A stretch of 19,984 nucleotides of DNA from CAUZSN01 sp963582345 (GTDB taxonomy: Bacteria > Planctomycetota > Planctomycetia > Planctomycetales > Planctomycetaceae), in assembly GCA_963582345.1 (NCBI GenBank), contig CAUZSN010000046.1, positions 1 through 19,984 of the forward strand. The letters run 5' to 3'. The translations under genes and the position numbers were made by a program. How positions within the stretch are numbered: position 1 is the stretch's first letter; every line of letters begins with the position of its first letter. Of this stretch, positions 8,167 to 16,012 are shown piece after piece. The notes below the pieces were generated by a model, which was not told the DNA's origin, ran no database searches, and saw nothing but the letters and a program-made list of their open reading frames with translations.

Positions 8167-9837
8167 ATGAATGTCCGAGTCCATCTGCCTTGGTTCTGCT
8201 TATGGGGCACACCGGCCTTAGTGGCTTGTGTTGGCTGGATCGCGGTACTCGCAACGATCGATCCCTCCGGCAGTTACCCCCATGCCGTTCAGGGACCCGG
8301 CCTGACGATTGACGAAACATTCAATGTTCAGACGGGTGTCTTTCTGAGTGAGGCGATCCGAGCCTATGGCCTGGGGATTCTGCATCGGGAGAGGGAAGAG
8401 GTCTTTGGGCATCAAAGCTACAATCCGGATCATCCACCGCTAGGACGGCTGTGGATTGGCTTGTTCCATGATGCGGTTCTTTTCCTGTTACCGCCGAATG
8501 ATTACGAGCCACCATTTGTAACAGTGTGTGGCCGGGCCGCATCGGCGACAGCATTTGCTTTGATGGTCTTTCTAGTGGGTTTTTCGGCCAGCAAATGGTA
8601 TGGCCAAGCGGCGGGATGTGCGGCGGCGGTCGCCGTCGTGTTGATGCCGCGAGTTTTCGGGCACGCGCACTTGGCGTCTCTCGAAACTTTTATCGCTTTA
8701 ACTTATGCGGCGGCAATTCTGGTTGTCGCTCACTTCTGGGATAGCCCATCATCTCCATCGCGCCGAACTGCATGCCTGACCGGCATCATATTTGGGTTGG
8801 CTTTGTTGACCAAGGTCCAAGCCATTCTGATTCCGCCTGTTGTTGCCTGCTGGTCGCTATTGTATTGGCGCAAAAAAGCGATCATTCCGATTGCGGTTTG
8901 GGCAACTGTTGGAATGCTGGTTTTCTGGGCCGGATGGCCGTGGCTATGGCTGGACCCGATCGATCACGTATTAGAGTTCTTGGGGAGAACGACTGATCGT
9001 GATGTGATTTATACTTGGTATTTCGGGCAGCGGTATTCGGATCGCGATGTTCCCTGGCATTATCCCGCTGTGATATTTCTGACAACGGTACCGATTGGTC
9101 TGCAACTTTTGGGATTCAGCGGATTAGTTTGCGGAAAACGTCGCGTGTGGAACCAGAGACGCGAACAACTATTGCTTGGCTCGATCTTGTTTCCACTGCT
9201 TTTGTTTGGTGTTCCGGGAGTCGCGGTCTACGATGGTGCGAGGTTGTTCATAGTTGTTTTTCCTCTTTGGGCGCTGTTTGTCGGTCGCGGTTGCGCATGG
9301 GTTTTGGAATTGTTGACGCGCAAATATTCGCTGCGAACATCGGCCTGTCTGTTGGTGGGATTCGTGGCATTGCAAGCGTACGGATTAGTAACGACGCATC
9401 CGTGCTATTTGAGCTACTATAACCTGCTGGTGGGAGGACTACCCGGTGCACAACGGTTAGGAATGGAGGTGACCTATTGGGGAGACAGCATCACACGATC
9501 GTTTCTGCAGCAGTCCGTGCAGATGTTGCCACCCGGAGAAACAGTGGTCGTGACGCCACCACTGCATCCATTCCACTTGAAGGAGATGCTGATTCAGTCG
9601 CCAATTTTGCGCCGGCATAAAATACAATTGCGCCGATTCGATCAACTGGATGGCACTCCACTAGAAGGGCGGTCCAAATATGTGATGGCGTTCCTTCGAA
9701 AATCTGATCTGCCGGAATTCGTTATGGCACCACCGCCAGGCACAGAAATTGTGGCCGAAGTTCGACGCCAGGGCGTGCAATTATCCGTCTTGTACAAATT
9801 CCCGGCACCAAACCAGTCCGAGTCGAAGCCGCAATGA
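8167..9837 (+). CDS. GT39-like (PMT/ArnT family) integral membrane glycosyltransferase
   Basis: The 556-residue protein has around ten hydrophobic segments and a soluble C-terminal part of about 130 residues. In the first external loop it has D49-E50 (LTIDETFN), the place of the catalytic acid of GT-C enzymes. It is followed by YNPDHPPLGRLWIGL (85-99), the HPPL motif typical of GT39/ArnT-type transferases. Such enzymes move a sugar from a polyprenyl-phosphate carrier to protein or lipid outside the cytoplasmic membrane. A GTG at 8092 would add 25 residues that look like untranslated sequence, and neither start has a clear ribosome binding site; ATG 8167 is preferred but not proven. The acceptor is unknown. 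A polyprenyl diphosphate synthase gene lies two genes on, which would fit supply of the carrier lipid, but this link is only positional. Confidence 0.82.
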   Translation: MNVRVHLPWFCLWGTPALVACVGWIAVLATIDPSGSYPHAVQGPGLTIDETFNVQTGVFLSEAIRAYGLGILHREREEVFGHQSYNPDHPPLGRLWIGLFHDAVLFLLPPNDYEPPFVTVCGRAASATAFALMVFLVGFSASKWYGQAAGCAAAVAVVLMPRVFGHAHLASLETFIALTYAAAILVVAHFWDSPSSPSRRTACLTGIIFGLALLTKVQAILIPPVVACWSLLYWRKKAIIPIAVWATVGMLVFWAGWPWLWLDPIDHVLEFLGRTTDRDVIYTWYFGQRYSDRDVPWHYPAVIFLTTVPIGLQLLGFSGLVCGKRRVWNQRREQLLLGSILFPLLLFGVPGVAVYDGARLFIVVFPLWALFVGRGCAWVLELLTRKYSLRTSACLLVGFVALQAYGLVTTHPCYLSYYNLLVGGLPGAQRLGMEVTYWGDSITRSFLQQSVQMLPPGETVVVTPPLHPFHLKEMLIQSPILRRHKIQLRRFDQLDGTPLEGRSKYVMAFLRKSDLPEFVMAPPPGTEIVAEVRRQGVQLSVLYKFPAPNQSESKPQ

Positions 9838-9982
9838 GAGCCGTTGGAAATGGGAATCTCGTTTTTTAGCGTCGAATGTTTGTTGGGTTGTCCGTGCTGG
9901 CGGCGCTGACTATAGTTCAGAAGCTTTCCAGTGGGCCGTCGCGCGGTCCGAGCGTCCACTAGCTCGTTTGTCATTGAAACTA

Positions 9983-10459
9983 ATGCCGCAGCTTTCTCAT
10001 TTTGATGAATCCGGCGATAGTCAGATGGTCGACGTTGGCTCGAAAGACGTTACGTACCGTAAAGCTCGGGCTCAGGGTTATGTCAAGATGGAACCGAAAA
10101 CGCAGCGGTTGATCCGAGATAAAATGGTTGCGAAGGGAGATGTCTTCGCAGTTGCTCGGCTGGCGGCAATCATGGCAACAAAGCGGACGCCTGAACTGAT
10201 CCCACTCTGCCATACCGTCAATCTGGATAACATTCAGGTCGATTTTGAAGTGGTTGATGATGGCACGGTCAGAATCGAAGTGTCAGTCAGCGCTCAGGGC
10301 CGGACCGGCGTCGAGATGGAAGCATTAACAGCGGTCAGTGTCGCTGCGCTGACAGTTTACGATATGTGCAAGGCGGTCGACCGTGGGATATCGATAGGGC
10401 CGATTCAATTGCTTGAGAAATCAGGTGGAAAAAGCGGCCATTATGTCGGAAAGGCATAA
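9983..10459 (+). CDS. moaC: Cyclic pyranopterin monophosphate synthase MoaC
   Basis: MoaC turns the MoaA product 3',8-cyclo-GTP into cyclic pyranopterin monophosphate, the first stable intermediate of molybdenum cofactor synthesis, in the cytoplasm. The 158 residues are full length for the family. Conserved blocks are in order: MVDVGSKDVTYRKARAQG (15-32), LIPLCHTVNLDNI (72-84), GRTGVEMEALTAVSVAALT (106-124), YDMCKAVDRG (126-135) and LLEKSGGKSGHY (143-154). D127 and K130 match the catalytic Asp and Lys of the E. coli enzyme, and H77 is in the conserved CH pair. ATG 9983 is chosen because the frame upstream has no family similarity. No other moa gene is nearby, so the pathway is scattered here. 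Confidence 0.96.
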   Translation: MPQLSHFDESGDSQMVDVGSKDVTYRKARAQGYVKMEPKTQRLIRDKMVAKGDVFAVARLAAIMATKRTPELIPLCHTVNLDNIQVDFEVVDDGTVRIEVSVSAQGRTGVEMEALTAVSVAALTVYDMCKAVDRGISIGPIQLLEKSGGKSGHYVGKA

Positions 10460-10569
10460 GCTCATCGGTCGTGTGTCCAGGAGAAAAGTCAAAGATTGTC
10501 ACGGATGAATCAAATTCTTCCATCGGTCGGCGAACTCATGACAAACCGAGACGAGAAAGAAGACGTACG

Positions 10570-11562
10570 ATGAGTAGTGAAGTTGCCAGGGACAGTTTAC
10601 TAACGCGAATCGATTCGTTCATTGGAGATGAGTTACGCGAAGTCGAAAAAATTTTCTATCGCGAACTTGATAGCTGGCATCCGTATATCTCCGACATTTT
10701 ACGTCACGCGACTCGTTTTCGCGGTAAACGGTTGAGGCCTATTTTGCTGTTACTGTCGGCTAAGTCAACCGGTGGAATCAACGACAACCATAGAGTGCTG
10801 GCGGCCGTCGTTGAAATGATTCATTCGGCGACACTGATTCACGACGACGTACTGGATGAAGCAAAGACGCGCCGGCATATAGTTACAGTCAATTCGCGTT
10901 GGAATACTGAGACCAGCGTATTGTTCGGCGACTATTTGTTTACCCATTCGTTCCATTTGGCCAGCAGTTTGGAGAGCACATTGGCCTGTCGGCTAATTGG
11001 GCGGGCGACCAATGTTATTTGCGAAGGCGAGTTATCGCAAATCCACGAACGTGGAAACTGCGATTTGAGTGAGGAATGCTACTTCAAGATAATCGACCGT
11101 AAGACCGCTGAACTGTGCGCCATCTGTTGTCGACTTGGCGCCCATTATGGGCAAATGGACGAAGGTGTGGTCAAGTCACTGGCCGACTATGGTCGCTCGC
11201 TGGGCATTGCATTTCAAATTGCGGATGACGTGTTGGACCTTGTGGGAAACGAACATGAGACAGGTAAATCGTTGGGCACGGATTTGAAGAAAAAAAAGAT
11301 GACACTTCCGCTGATTCGTCTGTTGGAGAGGTGCAGTGAACAGGACACCGCACGAATCCGCGACCTGCTGGCTCGTCCAGACGATGAAACCTGGCCCCAA
11401 CTCGCTCACTATCTGGACCAGAGCGATGCAATTGAGTATTCGCAGTTGCGAGCCGGCGAGTATGCTGCGGATGCAGCACGCCATCTTGATAAATTGCCAG
11501 ATTCCACGGCCAAGCAATTGCTCGAAGACATTGTTCATTTTGTGACACAACGCAGTTTCTAG
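10570..11562 (+). CDS. Long-chain trans-polyprenyl diphosphate synthase (IspB/HepT-like)
   Basis: The enzyme adds isopentenyl diphosphate units to an allylic primer to make the side chain of quinones or related carrier lipids. Both aspartate-rich motifs are intact: DDVLD at 92-96 and DDVLD at 219-223. GKRLRP (52-57), RKTAELCAICCRLG (177-190) and GTDLKKKKMTLPL also fit. Ala87, five residues before the first DDxxD, is small. In this family a bulky residue there limits chain length, so a long product (C30-C50) is likely. With 330 residues it has normal length. ATG 10570 lies after a purine-rich GAAAGAAG stretch; the frame is open further upstream but lacks similarity. It could be named ispB or hepT; exact chain length cannot be read from the sequence. 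Confidence 0.93.
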   Translation: MSSEVARDSLLTRIDSFIGDELREVEKIFYRELDSWHPYISDILRHATRFRGKRLRPILLLLSAKSTGGINDNHRVLAAVVEMIHSATLIHDDVLDEAKTRRHIVTVNSRWNTETSVLFGDYLFTHSFHLASSLESTLACRLIGRATNVICEGELSQIHERGNCDLSEECYFKIIDRKTAELCAICCRLGAHYGQMDEGVVKSLADYGRSLGIAFQIADDVLDLVGNEHETGKSLGTDLKKKKMTLPLIRLLERCSEQDTARIRDLLARPDDETWPQLAHYLDQSDAIEYSQLRAGEYAADAARHLDKLPDSTAKQLLEDIVHFVTQRSF

Positions 11563-11628
11563 TTGGGCTGAGGTTCCAGGGGTGCAGCCGTCAAGCCACG
11601 ACAGGATTGGCACTACGCCGCTTGGTAC

Positions 11629-11657
11629 TTGGCGATTTTTTTCTAGAGACGTATAAT
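11629..11657 (+). promoter_or_regulatory. Sigma70-type promoter upstream of the ABC-2 permease gene
   Basis: TTGGCG at 11629-11634 (4 of 6) and a perfect TATAAT at 11652-11657 are 17 bases apart. The start of transcription would fall near 11664, giving a leader of about 37 bases ending in the AAGGAG ribosome binding site (11689-11694) of the gene at 11701. Spacing, -10 match and position all agree. Confidence 0.65.
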
Positions 11658-11700
11658 ACGTGTTCGGCATCTTGACACGTCTATTTTCAAGGAGCCCAAG

Positions 11701-13431
11701 GTGTTCGTTGGTCCAATTTTTATCCGCGAAGCACTCATTTTACCGCGACAATTCAAACACTTTTTGATTCGATCCGGCTATGTTGCTGCGCTGATCGTTC
11801 TGATGTTTACTGCAAGTCAGGCAGCGTTTGGTTGGCAGCAGGTTCGTAATATTGGTGATGTTGCGCGGTTTGGCAGTTTGATTTTTCAAGTCTTTTCACT
11901 TGTTCAGCTTTCACTGGTCATATTTTTTGCGTTGCTGTTTTCCGCAGGGAATGTCGCGCAGGAAAAGGACCGTCAGACGTTGATCCTGTTGCTTATGACT
12001 GATCTGCGTGACCGCGAGATGGTGCTGGGAAAACTGTTTTCCAGTTTGCTATTGGTCGTGGTGCTGTTAGCTGCCTCGATTCCGGTGTTTATTTTTGTCC
12101 AGCTTATGGGTGGTGTTTCGACCAAACAAATTGGCTGGTCGCTTGCAATTTGTGCGTCGTCTGCGCTGGCTGCAGGCAGTTGGGGTTCGCTTGTCGCATA
12201 CTGGCGAGACAAGACGTTTCAGACGTTGGCCATCAGCGTCTTAGGTGTCGTTCTTTTTTTTGGTGTCGTGGAAGCTGTGATTCATTTCACAGGTGCTTCG
12301 GTTATTGCCACTTGGATGGCGGTGTTAAACCCGTATCGCGCGATGATTGGCATCCTGGACCCGCTGCACGAGGTGACTCATTCGGTGGCTGTGAATGTGT
12401 CCGCCCAGGACACAGCGATTGCCATGATAATGCTGTTTGTTGTGTTGAACGGCTATGCCATTTTTCGCTTGCGCGTCTGGAACCCGTCGCGCGCGACATT
12501 CTTAACAGCTGCTGCCCGCAAAGATGACGGAACTTCGACTGCAAAAGCGATATCCCGCAACATTTGGCACAATCCAGTCATCTGGCGGGAGATTTGCACC
12601 AGAGCATATGGCCGAAAAATTTTCGTGATTAAATTGGCGTACTTTTCTTTGGCGGCCTTCGCTGTGACTTATTTTCAGCATTCGAGGGAAATGTCCGAGT
12701 TGGTGCTGGGGATGATTTCTCCGGTTGGTTTGGCCTTTGTGGGATTGGCGCTACTAAGCTTAATTCTGGTGAACGCGCAGGCTGTCACAGCTTTGACGAC
12801 GGAACGCGATGGCAAGACTCTGGACTTGCTGCTTGCGACCGACGTGACCGCGAAAGAGTTTGTCTACGGTAAACTGGGGGGGGTTTTTTACAACACTAAG
12901 GAGTTGATCCTAATACCATTGGTGCTGCTGGTCTATTATGTGTTTGCCGGTGTTATTGGCGGAGAAAATTGCGTCTACGTCGTGATCAGTTTCTTAATAT
13001 TAGTTGTTTTCTGTACCATGCTGGGCTTGCATTCGGGATTGAGTTTTGACAGTTCACGTTCGGCAATTGCGAATAGTTTAGGAACGATGTTCTTCCTGTT
13101 CATTGGGATTTTTATTTTCATGATGCTGTTGATCGAAGCTCGCTCATCATTCTTCCTGCAGTTTCAAAGTTTCATTGTGTTCATTGGTGCTGGCAGTATT
13201 GCGCTCTATACATCGTTGACGCACAAGAATCCTTCGGGTGCCCTAACGATTTCAGCCGGAGTGCTACCATTCTTGACGTTCTACGCCATTACTCAGTTCC
13301 TGCTCGAGGGGACTTTGGGAGTTTGCTTAGCGATTGCAGTGGCGTATGGATTCACGACCTTGGCAATGCTGGTTCCCGCCGTCAGCGAATTCGATGTTGC
13401 GTTGGGACGAACGACATTGGATAAGGGATGA
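11701..13431 (+). CDS. ABC-2-type transporter permease with two homologous halves
   Basis: The 576-residue protein is mostly membrane helices (about twelve). It starts at GTG 11701, six bases after a strong AAGGAG. Each half carries the same cytoplasmic motif with the same spacing. Residues 88-112 read EKDRQTLILLLMTDL and end E...GKL; residues 368-392 read ERDGKTLDLLLATDV and end E...GKL. This motif is typical of ABC-2 permeases of the NosY/GldF type, where it contacts the ATPase. One chain could therefore form a complete two-half channel. No ATP-binding gene is adjacent, so the partner must be encoded elsewhere. The substrate is unknown. A dedicated promoter lies in front, so the gene starts its own transcript. 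Confidence 0.85.
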   Translation: MFVGPIFIREALILPRQFKHFLIRSGYVAALIVLMFTASQAAFGWQQVRNIGDVARFGSLIFQVFSLVQLSLVIFFALLFSAGNVAQEKDRQTLILLLMTDLRDREMVLGKLFSSLLLVVVLLAASIPVFIFVQLMGGVSTKQIGWSLAICASSALAAGSWGSLVAYWRDKTFQTLAISVLGVVLFFGVVEAVIHFTGASVIATWMAVLNPYRAMIGILDPLHEVTHSVAVNVSAQDTAIAMIMLFVVLNGYAIFRLRVWNPSRATFLTAAARKDDGTSTAKAISRNIWHNPVIWREICTRAYGRKIFVIKLAYFSLAAFAVTYFQHSREMSELVLGMISPVGLAFVGLALLSLILVNAQAVTALTTERDGKTLDLLLATDVTAKEFVYGKLGGVFYNTKELILIPLVLLVYYVFAGVIGGENCVYVVISFLILVVFCTMLGLHSGLSFDSSRSAIANSLGTMFFLFIGIFIFMMLLIEARSSFFLQFQSFIVFIGAGSIALYTSLTHKNPSGALTISAGVLPFLTFYAITQFLLEGTLGVCLAIAVAYGFTTLAMLVPAVSEFDVALGRTTLDKG

Positions 13432-13549
13432 CAGTTTCGGATGTCTGCAAGACAATCGAATGAATGTCAAATAGCTCGACGGTTTCAATTACGCTGCATT
13501 CGTCGTTTGTCATCCGTCAGTTGTCACTTTTAGCTGGTTCTTGGTTTCG

Positions 13550-14818
13550 ATGATCGAAGTTCTTCAATCGGTGGACATGTTGCTGTCGATGTCTGCCATG
13601 CTGGTTCTTGTCTTCATTTCTGGCTTCTTTTCGTCGAGCGAGACGGCGATCTTCTATCTGTCGCACGACGAACTGCGCAGATTCCGACTAGGAAATCCGA
13701 GAGAACGACTGGTCAGGAAATTACTGTTGGACCCCGACCGGCTATTGACAGCGGTCCTGTTCTGGAACCTGCTTGTCAACCTGTCCTACTTTTCTATCAG
13801 CGTTGTCGTTGTGCATCGACTGACGGACGAAGGACACAATGCGGCGGCGGGGTTGTTCGGGCTATTCAGTTTGTTTGGAATCATTTTATTTGGCGAAGCG
13901 CTGCCTAAAAGTGCAGCGGTCGTTTATCGCTGCCAGCTGGCGCCACTCGTGATCTGGCCGATGACCGTGGCAACACGTCTACTTGATCCGGTCACTCCAT
14001 ATTTCCGTAACATTACCCGGCTGATTCGGCGAATATTCTGGCCAAACATCGCACGTGAACCGTTTTTGGACGCCGACGACTTGGAACAGGCCGTCGAAAA
14101 CGTCGAGGCAAGCGATGAAGTAATTCGCCAGGAGCGGCAGGTGTTGCACAACATTCTTGATCTTTCCGAAATAACGGTCGAAGAAGTGATGCGGCCACGT
14201 GGGACGTACTTGACGTTATCGCCTCCCATCCATTTGGAGGAATTAAAGGCCGATCAGTTTGGCTGCGACTATGTGGCAATCTTACAGGACGGAACGGAAG
14301 AAATTGAAAGCGCAATCTCGCTAACCGATGTTGCCTCAATTCCGAAACAGAACTTGGAACAATTGTCTGAGGACGTCGTGCACGTTCCCTGGTGTGCCAA
14401 CTTGGCTTATGCGTTGCAATTGTCGAGGGACCAATATTGCAGTGTCGTGTCGGTGGTCAACGAGTTTGGCGAAACAATCGGAATCGTGACCTATGAAGAC
14501 ATGATTGACACAATCGTGGTCCCACAACCTAGCCGCGCCAAACGGGTGCTCAGAAAGGAACCCGTTGTAGAGATTGAACCCGGATGCTATCAAGTTGAGG
14601 CAATCACCACCTTACGGTACCTCTCGAAAAGACTTGGTGTTGCATTCGAATACGTCTCTGATGGCCCGTTCACCGTCGCTGGAATGCTTCAAGGCAGACT
14701 TGAACGAATCCCCGTTGTCGGCGACGAATGCACCTGGCAGGGCTACCGTGTCCAAGTTACTCAAGTCTCTATGCTGGGGAGAACGAGCGTTATGTTCTGG
14801 AAGATTGGAGGTCAGTGA
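13550..14818 (+). CDS. CNNM/CorB-type membrane protein with CBS and CorC-HlyC domains
   Basis: The 422-residue protein has the full three-part plan. An N-terminal CNNM membrane domain (about 1-180) carries SGFFSSSETAIF (24-35), the NLLVN helix and GEALPKS (about 115). A CBS-pair region follows (about 190-320; EVMRPRG, then the second unit with SVVSVVNEFGETIGIVTYEDM). The C-terminal CorC_HlyC domain is at about 335-422. Relatives export or regulate Mg2+ and other divalent cations; older annotations call them hemolysins. ATG 13550 is chosen over TTG 13541; the ribosome binding site is poor in both cases. A second CNNM protein follows after a 78-base spacer, and the two may work as a pair. The family is secure; the ion is not known. 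Confidence 0.92.
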   Translation: MIEVLQSVDMLLSMSAMLVLVFISGFFSSSETAIFYLSHDELRRFRLGNPRERLVRKLLLDPDRLLTAVLFWNLLVNLSYFSISVVVVHRLTDEGHNAAAGLFGLFSLFGIILFGEALPKSAAVVYRCQLAPLVIWPMTVATRLLDPVTPYFRNITRLIRRIFWPNIAREPFLDADDLEQAVENVEASDEVIRQERQVLHNILDLSEITVEEVMRPRGTYLTLSPPIHLEELKADQFGCDYVAILQDGTEEIESAISLTDVASIPKQNLEQLSEDVVHVPWCANLAYALQLSRDQYCSVVSVVNEFGETIGIVTYEDMIDTIVVPQPSRAKRVLRKEPVVEIEPGCYQVEAITTLRYLSKRLGVAFEYVSDGPFTVAGMLQGRLERIPVVGDECTWQGYRVQVTQVSMLGRTSVMFWKIGGQ

Positions 14819-14870
14819 TCAGTCATCTGAGAGGAAGAGCAATCAAGTGTGAACTGATAACTGGTCACTG
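14813..14870. repeat. Short inverted repeat in the spacer of the CNNM pair
   Basis: CAGTGATCAGT (14813-14823) is complementary to ACTGGTCACTG (14860-14870) over 11 bp with one G-T pair. A third partial copy, GTCACTGA, lies at about 14878-14885. The left arm includes the stop codon of the first CNNM gene. It resembles dispersed CAGTGATCAGT-like extragenic repeats. Confidence 0.5.
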
Positions 14871-14896
14871 TTAACCTGTCACTGAGTCCACAAACG

Positions 14897-15892
14897 ATGA
14901 ATTGGCTACAATTAATCACAGCCTTCGTCCTGTTCCTGCTGGGCATCTATCTGTCTGCGTTTTTCAGCGGCAGCGAGATCGGTTTCTACCGCCTCAGCTA
15001 TATTCGTCTCACGATTGACTCTCATGCGGGAGACCGCATTGCCAAACGTCTGCTTTGGTTTGCACAGCACCCTTCCTATTTTGTGGCAACGACGCTCGTC
15101 GGCAACAACGTCTCCAACTATATGATCACTCTGGCTATTGGCTTGCTGGCCAGCGATGCTGTCTGGATGGAAATTGTTGCGACGCTCTTGATTTCTCCGA
15201 TCGTGTTTGTATTTGCCGAATTGATGCCCAAGAATCTCTACTATCGCGCACCGATGACATTATTACGTCGGGACTCGAAAAAATTTATTGTTTTCTTCAG
15301 ACTGTTCTTGGTCATCACCTTTCCACTGATCTGGATTTCGAAACTATTCGAACGATTCGAAAAATCGGAGAATCGTACGCTGGAGCTTGTCCTGGGAAGA
15401 AAACGGCTTGTGCAGGTGTTAAGTCATGGTCATCAGCAAGGATTGCTGACCGATGTGCAAAATCGTCTGATTCACGGCTTGCTGCACACGGCAACTCAGC
15501 CAATCGGTGATTCAATGATTCCAGCCAACCGAGTCTTGGGTGTGGATGACGATACGTCTCGTCAAGAGACCATAGAGTACGCTCGGCGTTACGGAGTCTC
15601 CAGTGTCGCCGTCAAATGCTCAGAAGCAGTCGCTTCATGGTATGGGTACGTTCGAGTCGTCGACCTGGTAGTCAGTCAGAAACCGTTGTCGGCATTGATT
15701 CGAAAAATGCCGAGGCTGGAATCTTCTTCAAACAAACTGGAGGCCTTGTTGGCACTGCGTAGTTCTGGTCAGGCATACGGTGTCGTATGTGATGGGGCAA
15801 CGAATCTGGGTACGATCAGCGAACGTGGTTTGATCGAACAAATGCTTCGTTCGGAACAGACAGTCGTTCCGCACATCCCGTCATCGCGATGA
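14897..15892 (+). CDS. CNNM-domain membrane protein, shortened paralogue without CorC-HlyC domain
   Basis: The first 180 residues match the CNNM membrane domain: AFFSGSEIGFYRLS (21-34), LVGNNVSNYMITLAIGL and ELMPKNLYY, which parallels GEALPKS in the upstream protein. The rest (about 190-320) corresponds in position to a CBS pair but is divergent. It ends at residue 331 where the upstream paralogue continues with the CorC_HlyC domain. The reading frame is intact, with no sign of frameshift. ATG 14897 is the first codon after the spacer repeats. The pair probably arose by duplication followed by loss of the C-terminal domain. A heteromeric transporter or a regulator of the first protein are both possible. 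Confidence 0.85.
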   Translation: MNWLQLITAFVLFLLGIYLSAFFSGSEIGFYRLSYIRLTIDSHAGDRIAKRLLWFAQHPSYFVATTLVGNNVSNYMITLAIGLLASDAVWMEIVATLLISPIVFVFAELMPKNLYYRAPMTLLRRDSKKFIVFFRLFLVITFPLIWISKLFERFEKSENRTLELVLGRKRLVQVLSHGHQQGLLTDVQNRLIHGLLHTATQPIGDSMIPANRVLGVDDDTSRQETIEYARRYGVSSVAVKCSEAVASWYGYVRVVDLVVSQKPLSALIRKMPRLESSSNKLEALLALRSSGQAYGVVCDGATNLGTISERGLIEQMLRSEQTVVPHIPSSR

Positions 15893-16012
15893 ACACCTTG
15901 GCTGACGAAGAATACTCGACTCAATACATTTCATCGATTTTTCTAGATTCCCCCCTGCGTATTCGCGGATTAGTTCTTCTGCAACCCTTGAATAAGGCAG
16001 ACTGTAGGCATC

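Noticed and set aside
9836..9866. Possible terminator after the GT39-like gene (GAGA/TCTC followed by a T-run)
   Set aside because: The stem has only four pairs around a long loop; too weak to call.
11566..11589. GGCTG/CAGCC hairpin after the polyprenyl synthase gene
   Set aside because: Five pairs with a 14-base loop and no T-run; not a convincing terminator.
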